From Paucimonas sp. (GTDB taxonomy: Bacteria; Pseudomonadota; Gammaproteobacteria; Pseudomonadales; Pseudomonadaceae), in the NCBI GenBank assembly GCA_031253995.1, contig JAIRVG010000021.1, forward strand, positions 186,001 through 250,000: DNA of 64,000 nt, given 5' to 3'. Position 1 is the first letter of the stretch; every line of letters begins with the position of its first letter. Below are positions 28,566 to 38,852 of this stretch, piece after piece. The translations under genes were made by a program, and so were the position numbers. Below the pieces are notes generated by a model. It was not told where the DNA came from and made no database searches. It saw only the letters and a list, made by a program, of their open reading frames with translations.

Positions 28566-30431
28566 ATGGCCCTACTGCAGATCGCCGAACCCGGTCAGAG
28601 CCCGCAACCCCACCAGCGCCGCCTGGCCGTGGGTATTGACCTTGGCACCACCAATTCGCTGGTCGCTGCCCTGCGCAGTGGTCTTTCCGCTCCGTTGCCC
28701 GACGCCGAGGGGCGGGTCATCCTGCCGTCCGCGGTGCGCTATCACGCCGACCGCATGGACGTCGGCCATGCCGCCCGCGAGGCCGCGTCGGCCGACCCGC
28801 TGAACACCATCCTGTCGGTCAAGCGCCTGATGGGCCGCGGCCTGGCGGACGTCAAGCAACTGGGCGAGCAACTGCCGTACCGCTTCGTCGGCGGCGAATC
28901 TCACATGCCGTTCATCGACACCGTCCAGGGCCCGAAAAGCCCGGTGGAGGTCTCGGCGGACATCCTCAAGGTGCTGCGCCAGCGCGCCGAGGACAGCCTG
29001 GGTGGCGAGCTGGTGGGTGCGGTGATCACCGTCCCGGCCTACTTCGACGATGCCCAGCGCCAGGCCACCAAGGACGCCGCGCGTCTGGCCGGCCTCAACG
29101 TCCTGCGCCTGCTCAACGAACCGACCGCGGCCGCCGTGGCCTACGGCCTGGACCAGAACGCCGAAGGCGTGGTGGCCATCTATGACCTGGGCGGCGGCAC
29201 CTTCGACATCTCCATCCTGCGCCTGACCGGCGGTGTCTTCGAAGTCCTGGCCACCGGCGGCGACACCGCCCTGGGCGGCGACGATTTCGACCACGCCATC
29301 GCCGGCTGGATCATCCAGTCCGCCGGGCTGTCCTCCGACCTCGACCCGAGCGCCCAGCGCCGCCTGCTGGAAACCGCCTGCGCGGCCAAGGAAGCGCTGA
29401 CCGACGCCGAGTCCGTCAGCGTGAGCTACGGCGAGTGGCAGGCCGAGCTGACCCGCACCGCCTTCGACGCCCTGATCGAGCCGATGATCGCCCGCAGCCT
29501 CAAGGCCTGCCGTCGCGCCGTGCGTGACAGCGGCGTCGAGCTGGAAGAAGTCAGCGCCGTGGTCATGGTCGGTGGTTCGACCCGCGTGCCGCGTGTACGC
29601 AGCGCCGTGGGCGAGCTGTTCGGCCGCCAACCGCTGACCGATATCGACCCGGACCAGGTGGTCGCCATCGGTGCCGCGATCCAGGCCGATACCCTGGCCG
29701 GCAACCGCCGTGAAGGCGGCGAGCTGCTGCTGCTCGACGTGATTCCGCTGTCCCTGGGTCTTGAGACCATGGGCGGCCTGATGGAAAAGGTGATTCCGCG
29801 CAACACCACCATTCCGGTGGCCCGCGCCCAGGAGTTCACCACGTACAAGGACGGCCAGAGCGCGATGATGATCCACGTGCTCCAGGGCGAGCGCGAGCTG
29901 ATCAGCGACTGCCGTTCCCTGGCGCGCTTCGAGCTGCGCGGTATCCCGGCCATGGTCGCCGGTGCGGCGAAGATCCGCGTGACCTTCCAGGTCGACGCCG
30001 ACGGCCTGCTCAGCGTCTCGGCGCGGGAGCTGGGTTCGGGCGTGGAGGCGAGCATCCAGGTCAAGCCGTCCTATGGACTGACCGACGGCGAGATCGCCCG
30101 CATGCTCAAGGACTCCTTCGAACATGCCGGCAACGACAAGGCCGCGCGCCAGCTGCGCGAGCACCAGGTCGATGCCGAACGCCTGCTCGAAGCGGTGCAG
30201 GGCGCCCTGGACGCCGATGGCGAGCGTCTGCTGGACGCCGACGAGCGCCTGGCGATCGAATACCAGATGCAAGAATTGCGTGATTTGATGAACGGCACCG
30301 ATGGCGCGGCCATCGAGCTGCAGACCAAGCGTCTGTCGCAGGTGACCGATGCCTTTGCCGCCCGGCGCCTTGATTCGACGGTAAAAGCCGCACTGGCCGG
30401 GCGCAACCTGAATGAGATCGAGGATAACTGA
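28566..30431 (+). CDS. hscA: Fe–S assembly chaperone HscA (Hsp70 family)
   Basis: HscA uses ATP to release clusters from IscU at the LPPVK motif. It has 621 residues. Hsp70 signatures are [27 protein letters not shown] and [13 protein letters not shown], followed by the substrate domain ([19 protein letters not shown]). Its stop overlaps the fdx start (TGATG). Confidence 0.98.
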   Translation: MALLQIAEPGQSPQPHQRRLAVGIDLGTTNSLVAALRSGLSAPLPDAEGRVILPSAVRYHADRMDVGHAAREAASADPLNTILSVKRLMGRGLADVKQLGEQLPYRFVGGESHMPFIDTVQGPKSPVEVSADILKVLRQRAEDSLGGELVGAVITVPAYFDDAQRQATKDAARLAGLNVLRLLNEPTAAAVAYGLDQNAEGVVAIYDLGGGTFDISILRLTGGVFEVLATGGDTALGGDDFDHAIAGWIIQSAGLSSDLDPSAQRRLLETACAAKEALTDAESVSVSYGEWQAELTRTAFDALIEPMIARSLKACRRAVRDSGVELEEVSAVVMVGGSTRVPRVRSAVGELFGRQPLTDIDPDQVVAIGAAIQADTLAGNRREGGELLLLDVIPLSLGLETMGGLMEKVIPRNTTIPVARAQEFTTYKDGQSAMMIHVLQGERELISDCRSLARFELRGIPAMVAGAAKIRVTFQVDADGLLSVSARELGSGVEASIQVKPSYGLTDGEIARMLKDSFEHAGNDKAARQLREHQVDAERLLEAVQGALDADGERLLDADERLAIEYQMQELRDLMNGTDGAAIELQTKRLSQVTDAFAARRLDSTVKAALAGRNLNEIEDN

Positions 30432-30772
30432 TGCCGCAGGTTACATTTCTGCCCCACGAGAAGTTCTGCCCGGACGGCCTGACCGTCGAGGCAGCACCGG
30501 GGACTTCCATTCTCGAACTGGCCCATGACCATCACATCGAGATCGAAAGCGCCTGTGGCGGTGTGTGTGCCTGCACCACCTGCCACTGCATCGTGCGCAA
30601 GGGCTTCGATTCGGTCGAGGAAGCCGACGAGCTGGAAGAAGACATGCTCGACAAGGCCTGGGGCCTGGAAGCACTGTCGCGCCTGGCGTGCCAGGTGACG
30701 GTCGGGGAAGAAGACCTGACCATCGAGATTCCGAAGTACTCGCTCAACCACGCCGCCGAAGCGCCGCACTGA
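30431..30772 (+). CDS. fdx: [2Fe-2S] ferredoxin of the isc operon
   Basis: This ferredoxin supplies electrons for cluster assembly. The ligands are Cys42, Cys48, Cys51 and Cys87, with the CGGVCACTTCHC signature of the adrenodoxin type, in 113 residues. Translationally coupled to hscA. Confidence 0.98.
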   Translation: MPQVTFLPHEKFCPDGLTVEAAPGTSILELAHDHHIEIESACGGVCACTTCHCIVRKGFDSVEEADELEEDMLDKAWGLEALSRLACQVTVGEEDLTIEIPKYSLNHAAEAPH

Positions 30773-30786
30773 TTCCTGGAGCCGAC

Positions 30787-30987
30787 ATGAGCCTGAAATG
30801 GGTTGATGTACTTGAAATTGCTATCCAGCTTGCCGAAAGCAAGCCGGAAGTCGATCCTCGCTACGTGAACTTCGTCGATCTGCACCGCTGGGTGCTGGCA
30901 TTGCCAGAATTCAGCGACGATCCGGCCCGCGGTGGCGAAAAGGTCCTGGAAGCCATCCAGGCCGCCTGGATCGAAGAAGCCGACTGA
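30787..30987 (+). CDS. iscX: IscX, small Fe–S assembly regulator
   Basis: IscX is a 66-residue acidic protein that binds IscS and modulates cluster assembly. The sequence MSLKWVDVLEIAIQLAE and VDPRYVNFVDLHRWV matches the family over its full length; the longer frame from 30565 is a shadow of fdx. It is the last gene of the operon and is followed by a terminator. Confidence 0.97.
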   Translation: MSLKWVDVLEIAIQLAESKPEVDPRYVNFVDLHRWVLALPEFSDDPARGGEKVLEAIQAAWIEEAD

Positions 30988-31002
30988 GCGCACTCGGCAG
31001 GT

Positions 31003-31031
31003 TAGGCAATCCCCCGGAACCCGCGTATAAT
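31003..31031 (+). promoter_or_regulatory. Candidate ndk promoter embedded in the isc terminator
   Basis: TAGGCA (31003–31008) and a perfect TATAAT (31026–31031) are 17 bp apart; the start would be near 31038, 41 nt before ndk. The TATAAT forms the loop of the hairpin that ends the isc operon. Confidence 0.6.
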
Positions 31032-31047
31032 TCGCGGGTTTAATTTT
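31018..31047 (+). terminator. Terminator of the isc operon
   Basis: Stem AACCCGCG/CGCGGGTT (31018–31025 with 31033–31040), loop TATAATT, then TAATTTTT. Confidence 0.8.
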
Positions 31048-31078
31048 TCGCATCACTTACTGTTTCTGGAGTTACACC

Positions 31079-31504
31079 ATGGCTGTTCAACGTACTTTCT
31101 CCATCATCAAGCCTGACGCCGTTGCCAAGAACGTGATCGGCAAGATCACCACCCGCTTCGAAGACGCCGGCCTGAAAATCGTCGCCTCGAAAATCAAGCA
31201 ACTGTCCAAGGCCGAAGCCGAAGGCTTCTACGCCGAGCACAAAGAGCGCGGCTTCTTCGGCGACCTGGTTGCCTTCATGACCTCCGGTCCGGTTGTCGTC
31301 CAGGTTCTGGAAGGCGAGAACGCCATCGCTCGCAACCGTGAGCTGATGGGCGCTACCAACCCTAAAGAAGCTGCTGCCGGCACCATCCGCGCCGACTTCG
31401 CCGAGTCCATCGACGCCAACGCCGTCCACGGTTCGGACTCCGAAGCCGCTGCCGCTCGCGAAATCGCCTACTTCTTCGCAGCTACCGAGGTAACCACTCG
31501 CTAA
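31079..31504 (+). CDS. ndk: Nucleoside diphosphate kinase
   Basis: Ndk exchanges the terminal phosphate between nucleoside tri- and diphosphates. It has 141 residues. The phosphorylated His is in NAVHGSDS near residue 117, and the N-terminal [14 protein letters not shown] is typical. TGGAG precedes the start. It heads ndk-rlmN-pilF-rodZ-ispG. Confidence 0.98.
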   Translation: MAVQRTFSIIKPDAVAKNVIGKITTRFEDAGLKIVASKIKQLSKAEAEGFYAEHKERGFFGDLVAFMTSGPVVVQVLEGENAIARNRELMGATNPKEAAAGTIRADFAESIDANAVHGSDSEAAAAREIAYFFAATEVTTR

Positions 31505-31532
31505 GCCACGGCTGACGAGTGAGGGTGAATCC

Positions 31533-32675
31533 ATGACTACATCGACCGACAAAATCAACCTGCTGGGGCTGACCCAGCCGGAAATGGAAAAGTTCTTCGA
31601 CTCGATAGGGGAGAAGCGCTTCCGTGCCGGACAGGTAATGAAATGGATTCACCACTTTGGCGTCGATGATTTCGACGCCATGACCAACGTCGGCAAGGCC
31701 CTGCGCGAAAAGCTCAAGGCGCGCGCCGAGATCCGCGGCCCGGAAGTGGTCAGCGAGGACATCTCGTCCGACGGTACCCGTAAATGGGTAGTGCGCGTTG
31801 CCTCCGGCAGCTGCGTCGAAACCGTGTACATCCCCCAGGGCAAGCGCGGTACGTTGTGCGTATCGTCCCAGGCCGGTTGCGCCCTGGACTGCAGTTTCTG
31901 CTCCACCGGCAAGCAAGGATTCAACAGCAACCTCACCGCCGCCGAAGTGATCGGCCAGGTGTGGATTGCCAACAAGTCGTTCGGCTCCGTGCCGGCCACC
32001 ATCGACCGCGCCATCACCAACGTGGTGATGATGGGCATGGGCGAGCCGCTGCTGAACTTCGACAACGTGGTCGCTGCCATGCACCTGATGATGGACGACC
32101 TCGGCTACGGCATCTCCAAGCGCCGGGTGACCCTGTCCACCTCCGGCGTGGTGCCGATGATCGATGAGCTGGCCAAGCACATCGACGTGTCCCTGGCCCT
32201 GTCGCTGCACGCGCCGAACGATGCGCTGCGCAACGAACTGGTGCCGATCAACAAGAAGTACCCGCTCAAGGTGGTCCTCGATTCCTGCATGCGCTACATG
32301 TCGGAACTGGGCGAGAAGCGCGTGCTGACCATCGAGTACACCCTGCTCAAGGACGTCAACGACAAGCTCGAACACGCCGTGGAAATGGCCGAGCTGCTGA
32401 AGAACGTCCCGTGCAAGATCAACCTGATCCCGTTCAACCCGTTCCCGCACTCCGGCTACGAGCGGCCGAGCAACAACGCCATCCGCCGTTTCCAGGACCA
32501 CCTGCACCATGCCGGTTTCAACGTGACCGTGCGCACCACCCGTGGCGAGGACATCGACGCGGCCTGTGGCCAGTTGGTCGGGCAGGTGATGGACCGTACC
32601 CGTCGCAGTGAGCGCTACATCGCCGTGCGGCAACTGAACGCCGACGCCGATTCCAGCGGCGTGGCGGGCAACTGA
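31533..32675 (+). CDS. rlmN: Dual-specificity 23S rRNA/tRNA adenine C2 methyltransferase RlmN
   Basis: RlmN is a radical-SAM enzyme methylating A2503 of 23S rRNA and A37 of some tRNAs. It has 380 residues; the cluster motif CALDCSFC (C-x3-C-x2-C) is complete and [12 protein letters not shown] is the SAM-binding segment. The mechanistic Cys near the C-terminus is in DIDAACGQL. Confidence 0.97.
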   Translation: MTTSTDKINLLGLTQPEMEKFFDSIGEKRFRAGQVMKWIHHFGVDDFDAMTNVGKALREKLKARAEIRGPEVVSEDISSDGTRKWVVRVASGSCVETVYIPQGKRGTLCVSSQAGCALDCSFCSTGKQGFNSNLTAAEVIGQVWIANKSFGSVPATIDRAITNVVMMGMGEPLLNFDNVVAAMHLMMDDLGYGISKRRVTLSTSGVVPMIDELAKHIDVSLALSLHAPNDALRNELVPINKKYPLKVVLDSCMRYMSELGEKRVLTIEYTLLKDVNDKLEHAVEMAELLKNVPCKINLIPFNPFPHSGYERPSNNAIRRFQDHLHHAGFNVTVRTTRGEDIDAACGQLVGQVMDRTRRSERYIAVRQLNADADSSGVAGN

Positions 32676-32688
32676 GACGGGAATCGCC

Positions 32689-33450
32689 ATGACCCTGCGC
32701 GCCGCGCTGCCGCTTGTTCTGCTGACGACGCTGCTGTGCGGCTGCGCCAGCACCGGCGGTTCGGCCCCGCAGGTCAGCGGCAAGGCGCGTGACGAAGCCC
32801 GCCAGGCCTATGTGCAACTGGGCCTGGGCTATCTGCAGCAAGGGCATGCCGAACGGGCCAAGGTTCCCCTGAAGAAAGCCCTCGAACTCGGCGCGACCGA
32901 CGCCCAGGCCAATGCGGCCCTGGCCCTGGTGTTCCAGCACGAAGGCGAGACGGAACTGGCCGACGCGCATTTTCGCAAGGCCCTCTCGGCCCAGCCCCAC
33001 GATGCGCGGATCCGCAACAACTACGGTGGTTTCCTCTACACGCAAGGCGAATATGCCAAGGCGCAGCAGATGTTTCGCCAAGCATCCGCCGATACCCTGT
33101 ATCCTGAGCGGTCCCGGGTGTTCGAGAACCTCGGGCTGACCGCCCTGAAGCTGGGGCAGCGCGACCAGGCGCGGGAATACCTGGAAAAGGCTTTGCGTCT
33201 CAACCGGCACCAGCCCGGAGCCCTGCTGGAAATGGCTGAGATGTCTTACGAAGACAGGCATTATGTACCGGCTCGCGATTTCTACGACCGGCACGGCCGT
33301 CTGAGTGAACCGAGCGCCCGCAGCCTGTTGCTTGGCAGCCGCCTGGCAACGGTCTTCGAAGAAAGGACCAAGGCCATCGAACTGGGCCTGCAATTACAAC
33401 GACTTTATCCCGGTACGCCGGAATATCAGCAATACCTGTCGGAGCAATGA
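32689..33450 (+). CDS. pilF: Type IV pilus pilotin PilF (TPR lipoprotein)
   Basis: PilF helps the PilQ secretin reach and multimerise in the outer membrane. It has 253 residues. The lipoprotein signal MTLRAALPLVLLTTLLCGC has the lipobox LLCGC; about six TPR repeats follow. Its stop overlaps the rodZ start, the usual arrangement in Pseudomonas. Confidence 0.93.
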   Translation: MTLRAALPLVLLTTLLCGCASTGGSAPQVSGKARDEARQAYVQLGLGYLQQGHAERAKVPLKKALELGATDAQANAALALVFQHEGETELADAHFRKALSAQPHDARIRNNYGGFLYTQGEYAKAQQMFRQASADTLYPERSRVFENLGLTALKLGQRDQAREYLEKALRLNRHQPGALLEMAEMSYEDRHYVPARDFYDRHGRLSEPSARSLLLGSRLATVFEERTKAIELGLQLQRLYPGTPEYQQYLSEQ

Positions 33451-34481
33451 TGAAAGCGGCGCATCCCGAAGTAGCAGCAGCGACTCGTGAGAATCCCGGT
33501 GAAACCCTGCGTCAGGCCCGCGAAAGCCGGGGCTGGGATCAGGGCGAAGTGGCCCGCAAGCTCAACCTGACCGTGAGTTCCCTGAAGAACCTCGAAGACG
33601 GCGCCTTCGACAAGCTGCCGGGGCATACCTTCGCTCGCGGCTATATCCGCGCCTACGCCAAGCTGCTGGGCATGGACCAGGCCGCCCTGGTGCAGTCCTT
33701 CGACGGCTATACCGGCACCCACGCCCAGGGCAGCGACGTGCACGCCCTCGGCCGTATCGAGGAGCCGGTGCGTCTTTCCCACAATATCCTGCGCATCGTC
33801 AGCCTGTTGCTGCTGGTGGTGGTGATTGGTGGCGGCTTCGTCTGGTGGAAAGACCAGAGCGGCACTGCCGGCAAGGAGCTGTTCAGCCTCGCGCCAGAGC
33901 ACATCGAAGTGGAAAGCGCCGACGGCACCACCCAGATCCATCCGCTGGACGAGCCGGAAGACCAGGCTGTCAGCGCAGGCCAGCAGCCCGAGACGGTGGC
34001 CCCGGCCAGCGAGCCGCTGCCCCTGACCGAAACCGCGCCGCAAACCCCGGCTGCACCGCAAACCACCACGCCAGCCGAGCCGGCTGCTCCGGCCGCGGCG
34101 AATGCTGCCCCTGCACCGGCTGCCCAGGCTGCCCCCGCGCCGGCACCCGTTGCACCGGCCGCACCTGTCGCGCCAGTGACCGCTCCAGTGGTCGCCACCA
34201 CGCCTGCCGCTGCTCCTGCCCCGGCGGAAGTCCCGGCGGGTAGTGGCCAGGTGAGCCTCAAGTTCACCGGCGCCTGCTGGTTCTCGGTGACTGATGGCAA
34301 CGGCAAGCTGCTGACCCAGGCAACCAAGAAAAACGGTGATGTCGTGGAAGTGGTCGGCAAACTGCCGCTCTCCCTGCACCTGGGCGCTGCCCGCGCCGTG
34401 CAGGTCAGCTACAACGGCCAACCCGTCGATCTCGCACCGTCCACCCGTGGCGAGATCGCTCGCTTGAAATTGGGACAATAA
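33447..34481 (+). CDS. rodZ: Cytoskeletal protein RodZ
   Basis: RodZ links MreB filaments to the membrane and sets rod shape. It has 344 residues: an N-terminal HTH domain (GETLRQARESRGWDQGEVAR), a single transmembrane helix (ILRIVSLLLLVVVIGGGFVWW, two parts, about 115–135), a long Ala/Pro-rich periplasmic linker (about 180–260) and a C-terminal DUF4115 domain (VSLKFTGACWFSVTDGNG). Two in-frame ATGs (33447, 33450) overlap the pilF stop. Confidence 0.94.
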   Translation: MMKAAHPEVAAATRENPGETLRQARESRGWDQGEVARKLNLTVSSLKNLEDGAFDKLPGHTFARGYIRAYAKLLGMDQAALVQSFDGYTGTHAQGSDVHALGRIEEPVRLSHNILRIVSLLLLVVVIGGGFVWWKDQSGTAGKELFSLAPEHIEVESADGTTQIHPLDEPEDQAVSAGQQPETVAPASEPLPLTETAPQTPAAPQTTTPAEPAAPAAANAAPAPAAQAAPAPAPVAPAAPVAPVTAPVVATTPAAAPAPAEVPAGSGQVSLKFTGACWFSVTDGNGKLLTQATKKNGDVVEVVGKLPLSLHLGAARAVQVSYNGQPVDLAPSTRGEIARLKLGQ

Positions 34482-34484
34482 GTC

Positions 34485-35594
34485 ATGCACGGCGAATCTC
34501 CGATCAAACGTCGCGAATCCCGGAAAATCTGGGTCGGTAACGTGCCTGTCGGCGGCGATGCACCCATCGCCGTCCAGAGCATGACCAACACCGACACCAA
34601 CGACGTCGCGGCCACCGTGGCGCAGATCAACCGTCTGATCGACGCTGGTGTCGACATCGTCCGCGTCTCGGTACCGGACATGGATGCCGCCGAAGCCTTC
34701 GGCCGCATCAAGCAGCAGGTCAGCGTGCCGCTGGTCGCCGATATCCACTTCGACTACAAGATTGCCCTGCGCGTCGCCGAGCTGGGCGTCGATTGCCTGC
34801 GCATCAACCCGGGCAACATCGGCCGCGAAGACCGCGTTCGCGCGGTGGTCGATGCCGCCCGCGACCGCGGCATCCCGATCCGCATCGGCGTCAACGCGGG
34901 TTCCCTGGAAAAGGACCTGCAGAAGAAGTACGGCGAACCGACCCCGGCAGCATTGGTTGAGTCGGCGCTGCGCCATGTCGAGCACCTCGATCGCCTGGAT
35001 TTCCAGGACTTCAAGGTCAGCGTCAAGGCCTCCGACGTGTTCATGGCCGTCGAAGCCTATCGCCTGCTGGCCAAGCAGATCGTCCAGCCGCTGCACCTGG
35101 GCATCACCGAAGCCGGTGGCCTGCGCTCGGGCACGGTGAAATCGGCGGTCGGCCTCGGTATGCTGCTCGCCGACGGGATTGGCGATACTATCCGCATCTC
35201 CCTGGCGGCCGATCCGGTCGAGGAAGTGAAGGTCGGCTACGACATCCTCAAGTCGCTGCACCTGCGTTCCCGCGGCATCAACTTCATCGCCTGCCCGAGC
35301 TGCTCGCGGCAGAACTTCGATGTGGTCAAGACCATGAACGAGCTCGAAGGCCGTCTGGAAGACCTGCTGGTGCCGCTGGACGTGGCGGTGATCGGTTGCG
35401 TGGTCAACGGTCCCGGCGAAGCCAAGGAAGCCCACGTGGGCCTGACCGGTGGTACGCCGAACCTGATCTACATCGACGGCAAGCCGGCGCAGAAGCTGAC
35501 CAATGACAACCTGGTGGACGACCTTGAAAAGCTCATCCGCCAGAAAGCGGCCGAGAAGGCCGAGGCCGACGCGGCAGTGATTGCCCGCGGTTGA
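34485..35594 (+). CDS. ispG: 4-hydroxy-3-methylbut-2-enyl diphosphate synthase
   Basis: IspG is the [4Fe-4S] reductase of the MEP isoprenoid pathway. It has 369 residues. Motifs include [15 protein letters not shown] start, RINPGNIG, and the cluster cysteines in CPSCSRQ and [13 protein letters not shown]. It depends on the isc machinery encoded nearby. Confidence 0.97.
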   Translation: MHGESPIKRRESRKIWVGNVPVGGDAPIAVQSMTNTDTNDVAATVAQINRLIDAGVDIVRVSVPDMDAAEAFGRIKQQVSVPLVADIHFDYKIALRVAELGVDCLRINPGNIGREDRVRAVVDAARDRGIPIRIGVNAGSLEKDLQKKYGEPTPAALVESALRHVEHLDRLDFQDFKVSVKASDVFMAVEAYRLLAKQIVQPLHLGITEAGGLRSGTVKSAVGLGMLLADGIGDTIRISLAADPVEEVKVGYDILKSLHLRSRGINFIACPSCSRQNFDVVKTMNELEGRLEDLLVPLDVAVIGCVVNGPGEAKEAHVGLTGGTPNLIYIDGKPAQKLTNDNLVDDLEKLIRQKAAEKAEADAAVIARG

Positions 35595-35622
35595 CCGCTA
35601 CAGATTTCGTTAAGGATTTTTC

Positions 35623-36912
35623 GTGAGCAAATCGCTGCAAGCCATCCGTGGCATGAACGACATCCTGCCCGAGCAGACGCCCCTGTGGCGCTATTTCGAA
35701 AGCACCGTGGCAGGTCTGCTGGATACCTATGGCTATCGCCAGATCCGTACGCCGATCGTCGAGTTCACCGAGCTGTTCAAGCGCTCCATCGGTGAAGTCA
35801 CCGATATCGTCGAGAAGGAGATGTACACCTTCACCGACCGCAACGGCGACTCCCTGACCCTGCGTCCCGAAGGCACTGCCGCCTGCGTGCGAGCGGTGCT
35901 GGAGCACGGCATCACCGGCAACGAGCAAGTGCAGAAGCTCTGGTACATCGGCCAGATGTTCCGCCACGAGCGTCCGCAGAAGGGCCGTTATCGCCAGTTC
36001 CACCAGATCGGCGTCGAGGTGTTCAACCTCGCCGGTCCCGATATCGATGCCGAGCTGATCGCCCTGACCTGGCGCCTGTGGGGCCTGCTGGGTCTGCGCG
36101 ACGCGGTGACCCTGGAGCTGAACAGCCTCGGCACCAGCGAAGCCCGCGCCCGTTATCGCGAAGCGCTGGTGGAGTTCCTCTCCGCCCGTCTCGACCAGCT
36201 GGACGAAGACAGCCTGCGCCGCCTCAAGACCAACCCGCTGCGCATCCTCGACAGCAAGGACGCCAAGACCCAGGCCGCCCTGGTCGGCGCGCCGAAGCTT
36301 GAAGAGTACCTGGACGAAGAATCCCGCGTTCACTTCGAAGGCCTCAAGTCGCGCCTGGATGCCGCCGGCATCCCGTACGTGATCAACACCAAGCTGGTGC
36401 GTGGCCTCGACTACTACAGCAAGACCGTGTTCGAGTGGGTCACCGACAAACTCGGCGCCCAGGGCACCGTCTGTGCCGGTGGCCGCTACGACGGCCTGGT
36501 CGAGCAGATGGGCGGCAAGGCGACCACGGGCGTCGGTTTCGCCATGGGCATCGAGCGCCTGATCCTGCTCCTGGAGACCCTGGAGCTGGTGCCGGAGTCG
36601 ATTTCCCGCCAGGTCGACGTCTACCTCTGCGCCTTCGGTGAGCAAGCCGAGCTGGCTGGCCTCAAGCTCAGCGAAAAACTGCGCGACCGCCTGCCGAACC
36701 TGCGCCTGCAGGTCAATGCCGGTGGTGGCAGCTTCAAGAGCCAGTTCAAGAAAGCCGACAAGAGCGCGGCGCTGTATGCCCTGATCCTTGGGGACGACGA
36801 ACTGGCCCAACAAGTGGTAGGTTTCAAACCCCTGCGTGGTCAGGGTGAACAACAGAACATTGCCTGGGATGCTCTGGCCGAGCACCTGGAAGCTTCCCTC
36901 GCGCAGGCGTGA
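35623..36912 (+). CDS. hisS: Histidyl-tRNA synthetase
   Basis: HisS charges tRNA-His. It has 429 residues from a GTG start with AAGGA upstream. Class II motif 1 is near [15 protein letters not shown], motif 2 is [16 protein letters not shown], and the histidine-binding signatures are [15 protein letters not shown] and [15 protein letters not shown]; a C-terminal anticodon-binding domain follows. Confidence 0.98.
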   Translation: MSKSLQAIRGMNDILPEQTPLWRYFESTVAGLLDTYGYRQIRTPIVEFTELFKRSIGEVTDIVEKEMYTFTDRNGDSLTLRPEGTAACVRAVLEHGITGNEQVQKLWYIGQMFRHERPQKGRYRQFHQIGVEVFNLAGPDIDAELIALTWRLWGLLGLRDAVTLELNSLGTSEARARYREALVEFLSARLDQLDEDSLRRLKTNPLRILDSKDAKTQAALVGAPKLEEYLDEESRVHFEGLKSRLDAAGIPYVINTKLVRGLDYYSKTVFEWVTDKLGAQGTVCAGGRYDGLVEQMGGKATTGVGFAMGIERLILLLETLELVPESISRQVDVYLCAFGEQAELAGLKLSEKLRDRLPNLRLQVNAGGGSFKSQFKKADKSAALYALILGDDELAQQVVGFKPLRGQGEQQNIAWDALAEHLEASLAQA

Positions 36913-36948
36913 AGCGCCCACAGCCGAATTGTCGAAAGGAGTATTGGG

Positions 36949-37590
36949 GTGTCGAGTACCGATGATGAAACACTGGCCACGGTCAAGGACTGGTGGGAGC
37001 GCAACGGCAAGCCACTGGTAACCGGCGGCCTGCTGGCCCTGGTGATCGTGTTCGGCTGGCAGGCCTGGCACAAGTACCAGACCAACCAGTCGCAAGGCGC
37101 TTCGAACCTGTATCAGGCCCTGCTGGAAACCTCGCTGACGCCGACCGGCACGCCGGATGCGGCCAAGGTCGCCGAGCTGTCGGGCAAGCTGAAGAGCGAG
37201 TTTGGCGGCACTGCATACGCCCAGTACGGCAGCCTGTTCGTGGCCAAGGTCGCGGTGGACAGCGGCAAGCTGGATGATGCCGCTGCCGAGCTGAAGAGCG
37301 TCTACGACAAGCCGGCCAACGCGACCCTGGGCGAAGTCGCCCGTCAGCGCCTGGCCCGCGTGCTGGCTGCGCAGAACAAGGTCGACGAGGCACTGAAGCT
37401 GCTCGACGGCGACGCCGACAAGGCCTTCGTCGCCACCCGCGAGGAGCTCAAGGGCGACCTGCTGGTGCAACTGGGTCGTGGCGATGACGCCCATGCTGCA
37501 TACGAAAAGGCCAAGGCCGCGCTGTCCGACGACGACGCGGTAGGTGGCCTGCAACTCAAGCTCGACGACCTGGCCAAAGGGGATGCGTGA
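36949..37590 (+). CDS. YfgM-like tetratricopeptide membrane protein
   Basis: YfgM-type proteins are ancillary to the SecYEG translocon and periplasmic chaperones. It has 213 residues from GTG (MSSTDDETLATVKDWW), with a transmembrane helix at about 22–40 (PLVTGGLLALVIVFGWQAW) and a TPR-like periplasmic region. It lies between hisS and bamB, the position of yfgM in many gammaproteobacteria. Confidence 0.88.
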   Translation: MSSTDDETLATVKDWWERNGKPLVTGGLLALVIVFGWQAWHKYQTNQSQGASNLYQALLETSLTPTGTPDAAKVAELSGKLKSEFGGTAYAQYGSLFVAKVAVDSGKLDDAAAELKSVYDKPANATLGEVARQRLARVLAAQNKVDEALKLLDGDADKAFVATREELKGDLLVQLGRGDDAHAAYEKAKAALSDDDAVGGLQLKLDDLAKGDA

Positions 37591-37591
37591 C

Positions 37592-38734
37592 GTGATCGGT
37601 TGGAAACATGCAGCAGTGCTGACCCTGGCCATCCTGGCCGCGGGTTGCAGCAGCAACAGCAAGAAGGAACTGCCCCCGGCCGAACTGACCAAGTTCACCG
37701 AGGAAGTGGTCCTGCAGAAGCAGTGGAGCCGTTCGATCGGTGACGGTCAGGGTGACACCTGGAACATGCTGGTTCCTGCCATCGAGAACGATCGCATCTA
37801 CGCCTCCGACGTGACCGGCGTGGTGATGTCGCTGGACCGCATGAACGGCGACGTGGTGTGGAAGAAGGACCTGGAAAAACCTGTCTCCGGCGCGGTTGGC
37901 GTGGGTTATGGCATGGTCCTGCTGGGCACCATCAAGGGTGAGGTCATCGCCCTCGATTCCAGCACCGGCGAACAGAAATGGACCGCCCGGGTCACCAGCG
38001 AAGTGCTGGCCCCGCCAGCGACCAACGGTGACATCGTCGTGGTCCAGACCCAGGACGACCGCCTGATCGGCCTCGACGCCGCCACTGGCGACCGTCGCTG
38101 GATCTACGACAGCACCCCTGCCGTACTGACCCTGCGCGGTACCGGTGCGCCGATCGTGACCAACCGCCTGGCGGTTGCCGGCCTGTCCAGCGGCAAGGTG
38201 GTCGCCCTGGATACCAGCAACGGCGTTCCGGTATGGGAACAGCGCGTAGCGATTCCGCAAGGTCGTTCGGAACTGGAACGCGTGGTGGACATCGACGGCG
38301 GCCTGCTGCTGTCCGGTGGCACCCTGTACGTTTCCACCTACCAGGGCCGCGTCGCCGGCCTGGACCTGGAAAGCGGCCGCGTGCTGTGGCAGCGCGATGC
38401 CTCCAGCTACACCGGTGTCGCCCAGGGCTTCGGCAACGTCTACGTGAGCGAGGCCTCGGGCACCGTCGAAGGTATCGACGAGCGTTCGTCCTCGGCGCTG
38501 TGGAGCAACGACCAACTGGCCCGCCGTCAACTGTCGGCACCGGAAGTGTTCTCCAGCTACGTGGCAGTCGGCGACCTGGAAGGTTACCTGCACCTGCTGA
38601 GCCAGGTGGACGGCCGCTTCGTCGGCCGCGAGCGCATCGACAGCGACGGCCTGCGCGCCCGTCCGCTGGTCGATGGCAACATGATTTACGTGTTTGGCAA
38701 CAGCGGCACCCTGGAGGCGCTGACCATCAAGTAA
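37592..38734 (+). CDS. bamB: Outer membrane assembly lipoprotein BamB
   Basis: BamB is the beta-propeller lipoprotein of the BAM complex inserting outer-membrane proteins. The GTG at 37592 is chosen over the ATG at 37583: AAGGGG is correctly spaced only for the former, and it gives 380 residues. Signal MIGWKHAAVLTLAILAAGC has lipobox LAAGC. PQQ-like blades recur (VVWKKDLEKPVSGAVG, TGEQKWTARV, SGRVLWQRDAS). Confidence 0.95.
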   Translation: MIGWKHAAVLTLAILAAGCSSNSKKELPPAELTKFTEEVVLQKQWSRSIGDGQGDTWNMLVPAIENDRIYASDVTGVVMSLDRMNGDVVWKKDLEKPVSGAVGVGYGMVLLGTIKGEVIALDSSTGEQKWTARVTSEVLAPPATNGDIVVVQTQDDRLIGLDAATGDRRWIYDSTPAVLTLRGTGAPIVTNRLAVAGLSSGKVVALDTSNGVPVWEQRVAIPQGRSELERVVDIDGGLLLSGGTLYVSTYQGRVAGLDLESGRVLWQRDASSYTGVAQGFGNVYVSEASGTVEGIDERSSSALWSNDQLARRQLSAPEVFSSYVAVGDLEGYLHLLSQVDGRFVGRERIDSDGLRARPLVDGNMIYVFGNSGTLEALTIK

Positions 38735-38795
38735 GTCTATGCTTGGGGCCTTCGGGCCCCGGGCCGCGACGTCGTGAGACGACGCCCCGAACTTC

Positions 38796-38820
38796 GGCCG
38801 CTGCCCCGCAGCGGCCTTTG
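38796..38820 (+). terminator. Probable terminator after bamB
   Basis: Stem GGCCGCTG/CAGCGGCC with a short C-rich loop, then TTTG. The T-run is short; read-through into der is possible. Confidence 0.55.
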
Positions 38821-38852
38821 TATTTTCTGAATTTACGCAAATGGAGAGCCGC

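Noticed and set aside
35533..37698. 721-codon minus-strand frame over hisS and the TPR gene
   Set aside because: Antisense shadow of high-GC coding sequence; both plus-strand genes are certain.
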